Source: Paracoccaceae bacterium
Lineage (GTDB): Bacteria; Pseudomonadota; Alphaproteobacteria; Rhodobacterales; Rhodobacteraceae
Assembly (NCBI GenBank): GCA_024742705.1
Contig: JANSXZ010000001.1
Span: 241,208-305,207 of the forward strand
Direction of reading: 5' to 3'
DNA length: 64,000 nucleotides
Part shown: piece by piece, positions 7,772-17,738 of the stretch
Layout: each line of letters starts with the position of its first letter
How positions within the stretch are numbered: the stretch's first letter is position 1
Notes under the pieces: model-generated
Seen by the model: only the letters and a program-made list of their open reading frames with translations
Told to the model about the DNA's origin: nothing
The model's database searches: none
Program-made: the position numbers and the translations under genes

Positions 7772-9427
7772 TCAGCGGGCGAACTTCTTGTGCTTGAGGC
7801 GCTTTGGTTCCAGCGCATCGGGGCCAAGGCGGCGCTTCTTGTCTTCCTCGTAGTCGGTAAAGCCGCCTTCGAACCATTCCACATGCGCTTCGCCCTCGAA
7901 GGCCAGGATGTGGGTGCAGATCCGGTCGAGAAAGAATCGATCGTGCGAAATCACGACCGCGCAGCCCGCGAAATCCACCAGCGCGTCTTCCAGCGCGCGC
8001 AGGGTTTCCACATCCAGATCGTTTGTCGGTTCGTCCAGCAGCAACACGTTGCCGCCTTCCTTCAGCAGCCGCGCCATGTGCACACGGTTGCGTTCGCCGC
8101 CCGACAACAGGCCCACCTTCTTTTGCTGATCGCCACCCTTGAAGTTGAAGGATGAGCAATAGGCCCGGCTGTTGACCTGCGCGTCGCCCAGCTCGATCAG
8201 TTCCGCGCCGCCGGAAATCGCCTGCCACACCGTGTCATCGGCGTTCAGGTCGTCGCGCGACTGGTCGACATAGCTCAGGTCGACGGTGTCGCCGTAATCG
8301 ATGGTGCCGGCGTCGGGCTTTTCCTGGCCGGTCAGCATCTTGAAAAGGGTGGATTTGCCGGCCCCGTTCGGGCCGATCACCCCGACGATGCCGCCGGGCG
8401 GCAGCGAAAAGCTGAGACCTTCGACAAGCAACTTGTCACCCATCGCCTTTTGCAGCCCCTCCACCTCGATCACCTTCGATCCCAGCCGCGACCCGTTGGG
8501 AATGACGATCTGCGCGCGCGTCAGCTTTTCGCGCTCGGACTGGTCGGCCAGTTCGTTGTAGGCGTTGATGCGTGCCTTTGACTTGGCCTGACGCGCCTTG
8601 GCGCCCTGGCGCATCCACTCAAGCTCGCGTTCGAGGGTTTTCTGGCGCGACTTGTCCTCGCGCGCTTCTTGCGCCAACCGCTTGGATTTCTGTTCCAGCC
8701 AGGCCGAATAATTGCCTTCATAGGGGATCCCGCGCCCGCGATCCAGTTCCAGGATCCATCCTGTGATATCGTCGAGAAAGTAACGGTCGTGGGTGACGAT
8801 CAGGATCGTGCCCTTGTAGTCGATCAGGTGCTGTTGCAACCAGGCGATGGTTTCGGCGTCGAGATGGTTTGTCGGTTCGTCGAGAAGCAGCATCTCGGGC
8901 GCTTCCAGCAGCAGGCGGCACAGTGCCACCCGCCGGGCCTCGCCGCCCGAAAGGGTGGTGACGTCGGCGTTGTCGGGCGGGCATCGCAGCGCCTCCATCG
9001 ACACGTCGATCTGGCTGTCGAGATCCCACAGGTTCTCGGCGTCGATCTGGTCTTGCAACTGCGCCATTTCGTCTGCGGTTTCATCCGAATAGTTCATGGC
9101 CAGTTCGTTGTAACGGTCGAGCACGGCCTTTTTCCCGGCCACGCCCAGCATCACGTTGCCACGCACATCGAGATCGGGGTCGAGCTTTGGTTCCTGCGGC
9201 AGGTATCCCACCCGCGCGCCTTCGGCGCACCAGGCTTCACCGCTGAAATCCTTGTCGAGTCCGGCCATGATTTTCATCAGGGTCGACTTGCCCGCGCCGT
9301 TCACGCCGACGACACCGATCTTGACCCCGGGAAGGAAGTTCAGGTGGATGTTCTCGAAGCACTTCTTGCCACCGGGGTAGGTCTTCGAGACACCCTGCAT
9401 GTGGTAGACGTATTGATAGGCCGCCAT
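7772..9427 (-). CDS. ettA: Energy-dependent translational throttle protein EttA (ABC-F)
   Basis: A 551-residue soluble ABC-F protein with two ATPase cassettes and no membrane segments. Cassette 1 has [22 protein letters not shown] and [11 protein letters not shown]; cassette 2 has [22 protein letters not shown] and [11 protein letters not shown]; a lysine/arginine-rich linker (residues about 245-300) joins them. The opening [20 protein letters not shown] is typical of EttA rather than Uup or YheS. EttA binds the ribosomal E site and gates the first peptide bond according to ATP/ADP level. The gene is divergent from nadD. Confidence 0.95.
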   Translation of the reverse strand: MAAYQYVYHMQGVSKTYPGGKKCFENIHLNFLPGVKIGVVGVNGAGKSTLMKIMAGLDKDFSGEAWCAEGARVGYLPQEPKLDPDLDVRGNVMLGVAGKKAVLDRYNELAMNYSDETADEMAQLQDQIDAENLWDLDSQIDVSMEALRCPPDNADVTTLSGGEARRVALCRLLLEAPEMLLLDEPTNHLDAETIAWLQQHLIDYKGTILIVTHDRYFLDDITGWILELDRGRGIPYEGNYSAWLEQKSKRLAQEAREDKSRQKTLERELEWMRQGAKARQAKSKARINAYNELADQSEREKLTRAQIVIPNGSRLGSKVIEVEGLQKAMGDKLLVEGLSFSLPPGGIVGVIGPNGAGKSTLFKMLTGQEKPDAGTIDYGDTVDLSYVDQSRDDLNADDTVWQAISGGAELIELGDAQVNSRAYCSSFNFKGGDQQKKVGLLSGGERNRVHMARLLKEGGNVLLLDEPTNDLDVETLRALEDALVDFAGCAVVISHDRFFLDRICTHILAFEGEAHVEWFEGGFTDYEEDKKRRLGPDALEPKRLKHKKFAR

Positions 9428-9510
9428 CTGTCTGCTCCTTCATCCGGTCTTGCGCTGCTGCGCCGATGGTCTATCCAAGGGCGGTTGAAAGAGCAACGGG
9501 ATTGCGCGGT

Positions 9511-10116
9511 ATGCGAACGGGTTATCCGAAGGCGCGGGCAGGCATGGTTGTCGGCCTGTTGGGCGGATCCTTCGATCCGGCCCACGCGGGGCATGTGCAC
9601 ATAACCCGCGAGGCGCTGCGCCGGTTCGGGCTGGACCGTGTGTGGTGGTTGGTCAGCCCCGGCAACCCGCTGAAGTCGCGCGGCCCCGCGCCGCTTGATC
9701 TGCGCATGGCCGCGGCGCGTCAGGCGATGCAGCATCCGCGCGTGGTTGTGACCGATATCGAGGCGCAGTTGGGCACCCGGATCACCGCGCGAACGCTGGA
9801 CAGCATGCGCGCGATTTATCCCGGCGTTCGTTTCGTGTGGCTGATGGGGGCGGACAATCTGGCCCAGCTCCACCGCTGGAAGGACTGGCGGCGGATCATG
9901 CACAGCGTACCCGTGGGTGTTCTGGCGCGACCCGGCGACAGGATTTCGGCGCGGTTGTCGCCGGCGGCGCATTTGTTCCGGCATTACAGGCTGTCGGGGC
10001 GCGCGGCGCGGCAACTGGCGCGGGCGGAACCGCCGGCATGGTGTTTCGTGAATGTGCCGATGATCGACCTGTCGTCGAGCGCGCTGCGCGCCAGAGGCGA
10101 TTGGGTGACGGGGTGA
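9511..10116 (+). CDS. nadD: Nicotinate-nucleotide adenylyltransferase
   Basis: About 201 residues. It adenylates nicotinate mononucleotide to deamido-NAD in NAD biosynthesis. The nucleotidyltransferase motif [11 protein letters not shown] is near the N-terminus, SPGNPLK binds the ligand, and the C-terminal ISSTxLR-type motif reads [10 protein letters not shown]. The start at 9511 gives the N-terminus seen in relatives ([19 protein letters not shown]); an ATG at 9466 is 15 codons upstream and one at 9544 is also possible. The gene stands alone here, between ettA and dacB, rather than with obgE or rsfS. Confidence 0.92.
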   Translation: MRTGYPKARAGMVVGLLGGSFDPAHAGHVHITREALRRFGLDRVWWLVSPGNPLKSRGPAPLDLRMAAARQAMQHPRVVVTDIEAQLGTRITARTLDSMRAIYPGVRFVWLMGADNLAQLHRWKDWRRIMHSVPVGVLARPGDRISARLSPAAHLFRHYRLSGRAARQLARAEPPAWCFVNVPMIDLSSSALRARGDWVTG

Positions 10117-10208
10117 ACGGCCCTGCGGTGCGAAACCCGGGCGCGCAGTCGAACAATCGCCCAAAGCCTGTCTTGTTCACGGCCGAATCCATCTGTTAAT
10201 CTTTTGCC

Positions 10209-11705
10209 ATGTCAGTGAGTTTTACACGTCGTGCGATGCTTGGGGGTATTGGTGCCGCGGTGCTGGGAGCGCCGGCACTGGCCAATGCGCCGCGCGTTTC
10301 GTTGCGCCCCGAGGCACGCAGCGCAGCATTGTTGCGCCGGTTTGCCGACGGGCCGGCGCGTATCGTCGCCGCCGCCGATCTGAGCGGCGATGTCTCGATC
10401 GCGGTGGCGGATGTGGCGACAGGCCGCCGTCTGGAGGACATGAACGGCGCGCGGTCGCTGCCGCCGGCCAGTGTCACCAAGGCGCTCACCGCGCTCTATG
10501 CGCTTGAACGGCTGGGCGCCGGCCATCGATTCCAGACCCGGCTGATCGCCGACGGTCCCATCCGCAACGGCATTCTGAACGGCGACCTGATCCTGGCGGG
10601 CGGCGGCGATCCGACGCTGGATACCGATGCCCTCGCCGATCTTGCGCGGTTGGCCAAGGCAGCGGGGCTGCGCGAATTGCGGGGCAAATTCATCGTTTTC
10701 GACGGTGCGATGCCCTACACGCGCGCGATCGACGCGGCCCAGCCCGACCATGTGGGATACAGCCCCGCCGTTTCGGGGATCGCGCTTAACTTCAACCGGG
10801 TGCATTTCGAATGGAAGCGGGCCGGCGGCGGCTACAGCGTTCAGATGGACGCGCGATCATCGCGGTTGCGGCCAGATGTCGAAATGGCGCGGATGCGCGT
10901 GGTTGCGCGCGATCTACCGGTCTATACCTATGCCGACAAGGGCGGGCGCGACGAATGGACCGTCGCCGCGCGTGCGCTTGGCAATGGTGGCGCGCGCTGG
11001 CTGCCGGTGCGCCGCCCGGCGGCCTATGCCGGAGATGTGTTTCGCACCCTGGCACGGTCGAACGGCATCGTTTTGCCCGAGGCGCGCACGCAAGGCACGC
11101 TGCCCACGGGCGGCACCGTGATCGCTCAGCACGACAGCCCACCGCTGCGCGAGATCCTGCAGGCAATGCTGCGCTATTCCACCAACATCACCGCCGAAAT
11201 GGTCGGTCTGGCTGCGACCGCCGTCGCCGGTTCAGCGCCGGCCTCGCTGAAGGCTTCGGCGCGGGCGATGTCGGGCTGGGCGCGGCAGACCTACGGGATG
11301 ACGGCCACCGATCTGGTGGATCATTCGGGGCTGGGCGACCGGTCGCGGATGTCGGCCTTTGATCTGGTCGACGCGCTGGTTCAGGTGCGCCGCAGTGGCG
11401 TCCTGCGCCCGATCCTGAAGCCATTCGTGATGCGCGATGCCCGGTGGCGGCCGGTTCCGCAGCATCCGATCAAGGTGGACGCGAAGACCGGGACGCTGAA
11501 CTTCGTCTCAGGGCTGGGCGGGTTCATGACGGCTGCCGACGGGACCGAAATGGCCTTTGCGATCTTTACCGCCGACACCGCGATCCGGGCGCGGATCATG
11601 CGATCGGACCGCGAGGTGCCGCAGGGTGCGCGCACCTGGAACGGCAAATCCAAGCGAATGCAACAGGCATTGATCGAACGCTGGGGGGCAATCTACGGCA
11701 GCTAG
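10209..11705 (+). CDS. dacB: D-alanyl-D-alanine carboxypeptidase/endopeptidase, PBP4 (DacB) type
   Basis: A 498-residue periplasmic penicillin-binding protein (peptidase S13) that trims or cleaves peptidoglycan cross-links. The N-terminus has a twin-arginine-like signal (TRRAMLGGIGAAVLGAPALA). The three active-site motifs are present: SVTK (Ser88 and Lys91), SxN as YSTNITAEM, and KTG as AKTGTLNFVSG. Length agrees with the family. It lies 92 bases after nadD. A GC-rich inverted repeat (9-base arms, 11710-11718 and 11733-11741) just after the stop may end the transcript, although no T run follows. Confidence 0.93.
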   Translation: MSVSFTRRAMLGGIGAAVLGAPALANAPRVSLRPEARSAALLRRFADGPARIVAAADLSGDVSIAVADVATGRRLEDMNGARSLPPASVTKALTALYALERLGAGHRFQTRLIADGPIRNGILNGDLILAGGGDPTLDTDALADLARLAKAAGLRELRGKFIVFDGAMPYTRAIDAAQPDHVGYSPAVSGIALNFNRVHFEWKRAGGGYSVQMDARSSRLRPDVEMARMRVVARDLPVYTYADKGGRDEWTVAARALGNGGARWLPVRRPAAYAGDVFRTLARSNGIVLPEARTQGTLPTGGTVIAQHDSPPLREILQAMLRYSTNITAEMVGLAATAVAGSAPASLKASARAMSGWARQTYGMTATDLVDHSGLGDRSRMSAFDLVDALVQVRRSGVLRPILKPFVMRDARWRPVPQHPIKVDAKTGTLNFVSGLGGFMTAADGTEMAFAIFTADTAIRARIMRSDREVPQGARTWNGKSKRMQQALIERWGAIYGS

Positions 11706-11777
11706 CGTGGCGGCGCCGATGGAACCCGAAACCGGCGCCGCGCGTTGAGGTCGGGTAACCGCATTTGGGAGAACGCC

Positions 11778-12083
11778 ATGCACTCCGCAGCTGTCTACAC
11801 CCTTGCCGCCATCGCCATCGTGGCCACCGGTGCGGCGATCTATTTCGTCGACGCCGGTCAGGTTGAAGATGCGCGATTGCCGAATGTGAACCTTGGGACG
11901 GGTGGTAGCCAGATGCCCGCCGGTTCAGCGCAAACCGGCGCCTTCACTGTCGGGTCCACGGTGTTCCGGGTCGGGATGCCCGATCCTGAATCCGAGCCCC
12001 GCGACCGGTCGTTCAAGGGGCAGGGGGCCGAGGAAAGGCGCGCCGGTGCCGCGTCCGGCCCGCGCGACGCCGGCACAGACTGA
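11778..12083 (+). CDS. Small membrane-anchored hypothetical protein
   Basis: About 101 residues from the ATG at 11778, which follows GGGAGAAC. One N-terminal hydrophobic helix (AAVYTLAAIAIVATGAAIYFV) is followed by a hydrophilic, low-complexity tail rich in Gly, Pro, Ser, Arg and Glu. This suggests an inner-membrane anchor with a periplasmic tail. No family is recognised. It is convergent with the TerB-like gene across a 50-base spacer that contains a 17-base tandem duplication. Confidence 0.55.
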   Translation: MHSAAVYTLAAIAIVATGAAIYFVDAGQVEDARLPNVNLGTGGSQMPAGSAQTGAFTVGSTVFRVGMPDPESEPRDRSFKGQGAEERRAGAASGPRDAGTD

Positions 12084-12093
12084 TTTCTGCGCG

Positions 12094-12127
12094 GTGGGGC
12101 GGGGGCCGGATCGGGGCGGGGGCCGGA
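12094..12127. repeat. Perfect 17-bp tandem duplication
   Basis: The 17-base unit GGGGCGGGGGCCGGATC occurs twice in a row (12094-12110 and 12111-12127) in the spacer between two convergent genes. No function is evident; a recent slippage duplication is the simplest reading. Confidence 0.9.
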
Positions 12128-12134
12128 TCGGCGC

Positions 12135-12578
12135 TCAGGTCAGATGGCGTGCGCGTGCGCCACGTTCAATGGCTGCGGCATGCAGCCTGTCGATGTTCAA
12201 CTCATACCGGATTTCTTCGAGAAGTCGCAGTTCCGTCTCTTGCAACAGCCCGTCGGCGGCGGCCACGTCACAGGCCAGCGCATAGGCGGTTTCGTACAGC
12301 CGCTCGGGCAGGAAATCGCGGATCAGGCCAAACATGGCGTCCAGTCCGTCCTCCTGTTCGAACAGGTCAAAGACCGTCTGTGCCGTTACATTCATGCGGT
12401 CGATGTCATAATCGGCGAAGATCGGCAACATGTTCACCGACGACTGGATCTTGACCAGTTCAGCGGTGCGCAGATCCTCGTCAGAGGCGGAAACCGCGAT
12501 CATCAGGGCCACAAGGCAGTCCTGCGGGCTGAGGCTGTGAGGCTCGGTATCGGGCACGGTGCGGTGTTCCTTGTTCAT
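12135..12578 (-). CDS. TerB-like tellurite-resistance-family protein
   Basis: About 147 residues, all helical in appearance and acidic. The stretch LVALMIAVSASDEDLRTAELVKIQ and the later CDVAAADGLLQETELRLLEEI have the two EF-like metal-binding repeats (xADGxxxxxE) of the TerB/DjlA N-terminal fold. Proteins of this kind are linked to membrane stress and tellurite tolerance, but single-copy alphaproteobacterial members are largely uncharacterised. The ATG at 12578 is chosen; upstream sequence in frame is not family-like and would overlap the lysS promoter. It is divergent from lysS. Confidence 0.75.
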   Translation of the reverse strand: MNKEHRTVPDTEPHSLSPQDCLVALMIAVSASDEDLRTAELVKIQSSVNMLPIFADYDIDRMNVTAQTVFDLFEQEDGLDAMFGLIRDFLPERLYETAYALACDVAAADGLLQETELRLLEEIRYELNIDRLHAAAIERGARARHLT

Positions 12579-12670
12579 GGCGTCGACCTCTGCGGACAAT
12601 ATTGACGCCGCCTGACCTGCACAATAGGTAGCGGCGCAACGTCGCGCGGGCTGAGCGCGGCCTTTTTCCG

Positions 12671-14257
12671 ATGGAGACCGGTATGACCAAGATGCGGGAC
12701 GCGGCGCTGAATTCCAAGGCATGGCCTTTCGAAGAGGCGCGCCGCCTGGTCAAACGCTATGAAAAGGCACCGCCGGAAAAGGGCTATGTGCTGTTCGAGA
12801 CCGGCTATGGCCCGTCGGGATTGCCGCATATCGGCACGTTCGGCGAAGTGCTGCGCACCACGATGATCCGGCGGGCCTTCGAGGAAATCAGCGATATCCC
12901 GACCCGGCTGATCTGTTTTTCCGACGATCTGGACGGTATGCGCAAGGTGCCCGGCAACGTGCCGCAACAGCAGATGCTGGCGGAACACATGCACAAGCCG
13001 CTGACCTCGGTGCCTGATCCCTTCGGCGAGTTTGAAAGTTTCGGACACCACAACAACGCGATGCTGCGGCGGTTTCTGGACACTTTCGGTTTCGACTATG
13101 AATTCTATTCGGCGCGCGAGTTCTATCGCAGCGGCCAGTTCGACGAGATCCTGCGCCGCGCCGCCGAACGCTATGACGCGCTGATGCAGGTTATGCTGAA
13201 ATCGCTGCGCGAGGAACGGCGCCAGACCTATTCGATCTTTCTGCCGATTCACCCGGAAACCGGACGGGTTCTGTATGTGCCGATGAAGCATGTAGATGCC
13301 GCCGCCCATACCGTGACGTTCGACGACGAGGACGGGCGCGAATGGACGCTGCCTGTCACCGGTGGCAACGTGAAGCTGCAATGGAAGCCGGATTTCGGAG
13401 CCCGCTGGGCCGCTCTGGACGTGGATTTCGAGATGTACGGGAAGGAACACGCCACGAACACCGCGATCTACGACAGGATCTGCGAGATCCTCGGGGGTCG
13501 CAAACCCGAGCACTTCAGCTATGAGCTGTTTCTGGACGAGAACGGGCAGAAGATTTCGAAATCCTCGGGCAATGGCATCTCGATAGATCAGTGGCTCAGC
13601 TATGCGAGCACCGAAAGCCTGTCGTATTTCATGTATCAAAAGCCGAAGACCGCCAAGCGGATGTATTTCGACGTGATCCCGAAGGCCGTCGACGAATACC
13701 ACCAGCAGCTTCGCGCGTTCGTCAAACAGGACGAGGCCGGCAGGGCCAACAACCCGGTCTGGCACATTCACGGCGGGCAGGTGCCGCAAAGCAAGCTGGT
13801 CGTGCCCTTCGCGATGCTGCTGAATCTGGCTTCGGTGGCGGGCGCGGACAGCAAGGACCAGTTGTGGGGCTTCATCCGGCGCTATGCGCCACAGGCCAGC
13901 CCCGAAACCCACCCCGACCTGGATCAGGCCGCCGAATTCGCGCTGCGCTATTACCGCGATTTCGTGCGTCCGACGCGGGCCTTTCGCACGCCCGACGCCA
14001 CCGAACGCGACGCGCTGGCGGATCTGCGCGACCGGCTTTCGCGCTATGACGGCCCGGTTGAGGACGAGGCGTTGCAGGCGGTGGTCTATGACGTGGGCCG
14101 CGACAGGTTCGATCCGCTGCGCGGATGGTTCACAGCGCTCTACGAGGTGCTGCTGGGCGCCAGCCAGGGCCCTCGATTTGGCGGCTTCATCGCGCTTTAC
14201 GGTGTGGACGAGACCGTCGCCCTGATCGATCGGGCGCTGAACGGCGAACTGGCCTGA
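12671..14257 (+). CDS. lysS: Lysyl-tRNA synthetase, class I
   Basis: A 528-residue class I LysRS, the archaeal-type enzyme found in many alphaproteobacteria in place of the usual class II form. It charges tRNA-Lys. The HIGH motif reads PHIGT within [15 protein letters not shown], and the KMSKS motif reads KISKSSGN. The C-terminal half is an alpha-helical anticodon-binding cage. An ATG at 12683 would give a 4-residue shorter protein. It is divergent from the TerB-like gene. Confidence 0.95.
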   Translation: METGMTKMRDAALNSKAWPFEEARRLVKRYEKAPPEKGYVLFETGYGPSGLPHIGTFGEVLRTTMIRRAFEEISDIPTRLICFSDDLDGMRKVPGNVPQQQMLAEHMHKPLTSVPDPFGEFESFGHHNNAMLRRFLDTFGFDYEFYSAREFYRSGQFDEILRRAAERYDALMQVMLKSLREERRQTYSIFLPIHPETGRVLYVPMKHVDAAAHTVTFDDEDGREWTLPVTGGNVKLQWKPDFGARWAALDVDFEMYGKEHATNTAIYDRICEILGGRKPEHFSYELFLDENGQKISKSSGNGISIDQWLSYASTESLSYFMYQKPKTAKRMYFDVIPKAVDEYHQQLRAFVKQDEAGRANNPVWHIHGGQVPQSKLVVPFAMLLNLASVAGADSKDQLWGFIRRYAPQASPETHPDLDQAAEFALRYYRDFVRPTRAFRTPDATERDALADLRDRLSRYDGPVEDEALQAVVYDVGRDRFDPLRGWFTALYEVLLGASQGPRFGGFIALYGVDETVALIDRALNGELA

Positions 14258-14334
14258 ACATAGCCCGCGGCCAGCGGTTTGACCCCGCCGCGCCCGAGGC
14301 TACCTGTCTGGCTGTCACGGACAGGGGATTTGCC

Positions 14335-14733
14335 ATGCGTTTTGTTGTCGTTCTTCTTCTGGCCATGGTCTTTGGCCAGGCCAGCGTCGCCCAGGAACAG
14401 GATATCCGGTCGACGATCTCGGCCCAGATCGAGGCCTTTCAGGCCGACGATTTCGTCGGAGCCTTCGACTATGCCAGCCCGAACATCCAGAACATTTTTC
14501 GCACGCCCGACAACTTCGGAGCGATGGTGCGGCGCGGCTATCCGATGGTGTGGCGGCCCGCCGAAGTGCGATATCTGGAACTGCGCGAGATCGCCGGGCA
14601 ACTGTGGCAAAAGGTGCTGATCACCGATGCACAAGGCGCGGTGCACGTTCTGGATTACCAGATGGTCCAGCAGGAAAACGGATGGAAAATCAACGGCGTA
14701 CAACTTGTGCCGCAGCCGGGTGCCAGCGCCTGA
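14335..14733 (+). CDS. DUF4864 secreted protein
   Basis: About 132 residues with an N-terminal signal peptide (MRFVVVLLLAMVFGQASVAQ). The mature part (ISAQIEAFQADDFVGAFDYASPNIQ, GYPMVW, VLDYQMVQQENGWKINGVQL) matches the DUF4864 family of NTF2-like periplasmic proteins, whose function is unknown. The ATG at 14335 is chosen because it starts the signal peptide; longer frames upstream run back into lysS. It may be co-transcribed with lysS. Confidence 0.75.
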   Translation: MRFVVVLLLAMVFGQASVAQEQDIRSTISAQIEAFQADDFVGAFDYASPNIQNIFRTPDNFGAMVRRGYPMVWRPAEVRYLELREIAGQLWQKVLITDAQGAVHVLDYQMVQQENGWKINGVQLVPQPGASA

Positions 14734-14900
14734 GCAACACCCTGCGTGACGGTGGCCCAAGGCGGTCTTAACCGGTCAAGGATATCCCTCTGCGTCGCCC
14801 GGGCATCGGTCCCGGCTGTTCACGATATGCGGCAGATGCGTGGGGACCCCGGATCGCGAGATTCCGTTTCCGCCCGGTGCCCGAGCGGAAAGGGAAATCC

Positions 14901-17186
14901 ATGAACAAGGCGATCACCGATGGGCTGCAACTGATGCCGCCCGTCTTTGCCGACGGTTTGAACGTATGGTCCAGCGGCGACGGCACCCCCGGTTCCGACC
15001 TCTACTCCGGATCGCCGAATGCCGCGTTGGTGCCGGCGGATGCGGATTTCGGCGGCTGCCTCGAAGTGCTCAAGACCGAAAGCACCCAAAAATTGCGCTA
15101 CACCGGGCAGACGCCGTTGCTGCCGGGGTGCTATTTGCAGATCACCGCGCGCGTGAAGGCGATCAGCGGCAATTTTCCCACCGTGCGGGTGGCCGGATGG
15201 GCCGGCGATGCCAGCGGCGCGAACGTGTCCGGGGTGATCCAGATCGGGCCGGCGCGCACGCTCGACACCTATGGCGAGGTGGTCGAGATCTCGGCCATCG
15301 TGGGCGTCGGCAGCCGGGGCGGCGTGAACATGGTCTGGGGGCCGGCGGCGATCTACGGACACTTCGGTATCGATCTTGTCGGCGCCAACGGCGGCGTGGT
15401 GCGTGTGGACGACATCGAGATCACGGACATCACCGGCGTGTTCCTGCGCGACCTGCTGGGTCTTGTCGATGTGCGCGATTATGGCGCGATCGGCAACGGC
15501 GTGACCGACGACAGCGCGGCCTTCGAAGCGGCCGATGCGGCGGCAAACGGGCGGCGCGTGATGGTTTCCCAGGGGGTTTATCACCTTGCCGGCGATGTCA
15601 CGATCGATTCGCCTGTTACCTTCGTCGGTACCGTGACGATGCCCGACGACAAGGTTCTCGTGCTGGCCAAAGACTATGATCTGCCCAGCTACAGCGCCGC
15701 TTTCGGTGACGACACGCTGGGGTTCAAGAAGGCATTCCAGGCGCTTCTGAACAACGCCGCGCATGAATCGCTGGATCTGGGCGGGCGCAAGATCAACCTG
15801 ACCGAACCACTGGACATGCAAGCCGCTGTCAGCAACAGAAACACCTATGCGACCCGCCGGCTGATCCGCAACGGCCAGTTCGAGGCGCAGGACGGTCCGG
15901 GATGGGACACCACCGTGACCACATCGCAGGCCACCTACGATCCCGGCGATGCCTACCGTCTGAGCAATGTCGTTAACGTGGCCAATATTTCCGACGGTGC
16001 GCTGGTGACCGGTATCGGCGTCGGCCGCGAAGTCTATGTCCGGTCTCGCAACATCGCCCAGCAGCAACTGACGCTGAGCGCGCCGCTGTTCGATGCGGCG
16101 GGCAGCCAGGTCTTCAGCTTCACGCGGTTCCGGTATCTGCTGGATTTCGGCGGATTTCAGCAACTGAGCCTGTTTTCCATGACCGACATCGAATTCCAGT
16201 GCCGCGACCGTGCCAGCGGGATCCTGTTGGCCGACTCGGGGATTGTCTTTCAACTGCGCGACTGCTTCATCTCGCGGCCGAAGGATCGCGGGATCACCTC
16301 GAAGGGATCGGGCTGTCAGGGGATGCACATCGACCGCTGTCAGTTCCTGTCGGCCGAGGATGCCCTGGAGGTGCCGCAGCGCGTCAGCATCGGGTTCAAC
16401 ACCAACGCCAACGATGTCAAGGTTCGCAACAACCGTGCCACGCGTCTGCGCCACTTCGGCGTTCTTGGTGGCAGCAACAACCAGATCCTTGGAAATCACT
16501 TCTTTCAGGGCGACGGCGTGGCAAACGGCGTCCGCACCGCGGGCCTGGTCATCGCGTCCGGCTATTGTTCGACAGTGATTTCGGGCAATTACATCGACAA
16601 TTGCTTTGTCGAATGGACCAACGAATACGATCCCACGCCGGATCACACCTCGGGTTTCTCGTTTTCCGCCTTCACCATGACAGACAACGTCTGCCTTGCA
16701 AGCAATGTCGCGCCCTGGTTCAGCTACCTGGTGGTGAAACCGCATGGTGCGGGGCATTTCCTGAACGGGGTTTCAGTTCAGGGCAACAGGTTTCGCTGTA
16801 CCCAGGTCAATATCGACCGGGTCGAACGTGTGGACACCAGCTTTGCCGATCTCGATTTCAGCCGGTTCAAGGATGTCACGTTTGCCGCCAACTCGTACAA
16901 TCAGGTCAACGCTCAGGTGAAATCGCCGCTGCGGGTGCAGCATACCGAAAACACCGCAAGCGACACCTGGATGATCGACCCGGATGGCGAGATGCCCTTT
17001 GGCGGGCGGTGCCGGGGCGTGGACGCGGTGGTGGTCAACGGCGATCTGCGCAATGCCGGCAACGTCAAGGTCTTTGCCGCGCCTTCCGTCTTTGTCGAAC
17101 GCGGCCCGAACAGCACCCAGGCCGAATTGCGCTGGGCCGACGATTACAGTGGCGCCGTTACCGTGATCATGCGGTGCGACACCTGA
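14901..17186 (+). CDS. Pectate-lyase-fold protein (glycosyl hydrolase 28-related), orphan
   Basis: About 761 residues from the ATG at 14901, which follows GGAAAGGGAA. No classical signal peptide is visible. Residues about 20-185 look like a beta-rich carbohydrate-binding module (VWSSGDGTPGSDLYSG, LQITARVKAISGNFPTVRVAGWAG). From about residue 190 the hallmark of the Pectate_lyase_3 family appears (VDVRDYGAIGNGVTDDSAAFEAA), followed by right-handed beta-helix-like repeats such as RNNRATRLRHFGVLGGSNNQILGNHFF. Such folds occur in tail-spike proteins and polysaccharide-degrading enzymes. No phage or polysaccharide genes lie nearby, so substrate and location are unknown. Confidence 0.75.
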   Translation: MNKAITDGLQLMPPVFADGLNVWSSGDGTPGSDLYSGSPNAALVPADADFGGCLEVLKTESTQKLRYTGQTPLLPGCYLQITARVKAISGNFPTVRVAGWAGDASGANVSGVIQIGPARTLDTYGEVVEISAIVGVGSRGGVNMVWGPAAIYGHFGIDLVGANGGVVRVDDIEITDITGVFLRDLLGLVDVRDYGAIGNGVTDDSAAFEAADAAANGRRVMVSQGVYHLAGDVTIDSPVTFVGTVTMPDDKVLVLAKDYDLPSYSAAFGDDTLGFKKAFQALLNNAAHESLDLGGRKINLTEPLDMQAAVSNRNTYATRRLIRNGQFEAQDGPGWDTTVTTSQATYDPGDAYRLSNVVNVANISDGALVTGIGVGREVYVRSRNIAQQQLTLSAPLFDAAGSQVFSFTRFRYLLDFGGFQQLSLFSMTDIEFQCRDRASGILLADSGIVFQLRDCFISRPKDRGITSKGSGCQGMHIDRCQFLSAEDALEVPQRVSIGFNTNANDVKVRNNRATRLRHFGVLGGSNNQILGNHFFQGDGVANGVRTAGLVIASGYCSTVISGNYIDNCFVEWTNEYDPTPDHTSGFSFSAFTMTDNVCLASNVAPWFSYLVVKPHGAGHFLNGVSVQGNRFRCTQVNIDRVERVDTSFADLDFSRFKDVTFAANSYNQVNAQVKSPLRVQHTENTASDTWMIDPDGEMPFGGRCRGVDAVVVNGDLRNAGNVKVFAAPSVFVERGPNSTQAELRWADDYSGAVTVIMRCDT

Positions 17187-17208
17187 TCCGCGCCTCGCCC
17201 GCCCCTGT

Positions 17209-17700
17209 CTAGGGGGCGGGCATTCCCATATCCGCGGGGGCAAGTGTGAATGCCTTGCCAAACCCGCCGTTCAGGTGCCCGACGCTGGCATCGAACCGCA
17301 CGAACATGAAATCCGCAAATCCGATGTAGAGTTTGGCCTTGGGGTTGTGCGACAGCCAGTGCGCAGCCAATTCTTCGTACTCGGGCGCGTCGCGCGGGCA
17401 GATCCGCGGCTGGGCCTGCACTGTCAGCCGGGGGTGCGTCAGCGGATCGCCGCGCTTGCCCGGTTCGCCCACCAGCAGCGAACAGCGCGCACCGGGATGC
17501 AACAGGGCTGCCGTGTGCCGCGACAGTTGCGACACCAGCGTCAGCGGTATCCCCGCCCGATCGAGGCCGAAAGCAATTCGCGACACCATCGGCTGACCGT
17601 CGGGTTCGATCACGCCTAGTGCTGCGGTGGTCGCGCCGCGCAACAGGTCGGTTGCCATCTGGCGCGCGGCTTCGTCGGTGGGGCGGATCGGGTTGGTCAT
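17209..17700 (-). CDS. HugZ-like / pyridoxamine-phosphate-oxidase-fold protein
   Basis: A 163-residue split-barrel flavin- or heme-binding fold protein (TTAALGVIEPDGQPMVSRIAFG; LTLVSQLSRHTAALLHPGARCSLLVGEPGKRGDPL). This pattern matches the HugZ-type group, members of which degrade or bind heme; others bind FMN or F420-like cofactors. The Rhodobacterales members are usually annotated only at the fold level. It is convergent with the pectate-lyase-fold gene across 22 bases. The catalytic role here is inference. Confidence 0.75.
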   Translation of the reverse strand: MTNPIRPTDEAARQMATDLLRGATTAALGVIEPDGQPMVSRIAFGLDRAGIPLTLVSQLSRHTAALLHPGARCSLLVGEPGKRGDPLTHPRLTVQAQPRICPRDAPEYEELAAHWLSHNPKAKLYIGFADFMFVRFDASVGHLNGGFGKAFTLAPADMGMPAP

Positions 17701-17738
17701 GTCCGCAGGCTAGGCGCGCCGACAGCGGCGCGCAAGGC

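Noticed and set aside
14820..16757. 645-codon open frame antisense to the pectate-lyase-fold gene.
   Set aside because: Shadow of the real gene, no family features.
14901..17186. Prophage tail region.
   Set aside because: Only one beta-helix protein is present; all neighbours are chromosomal housekeeping or small genes.
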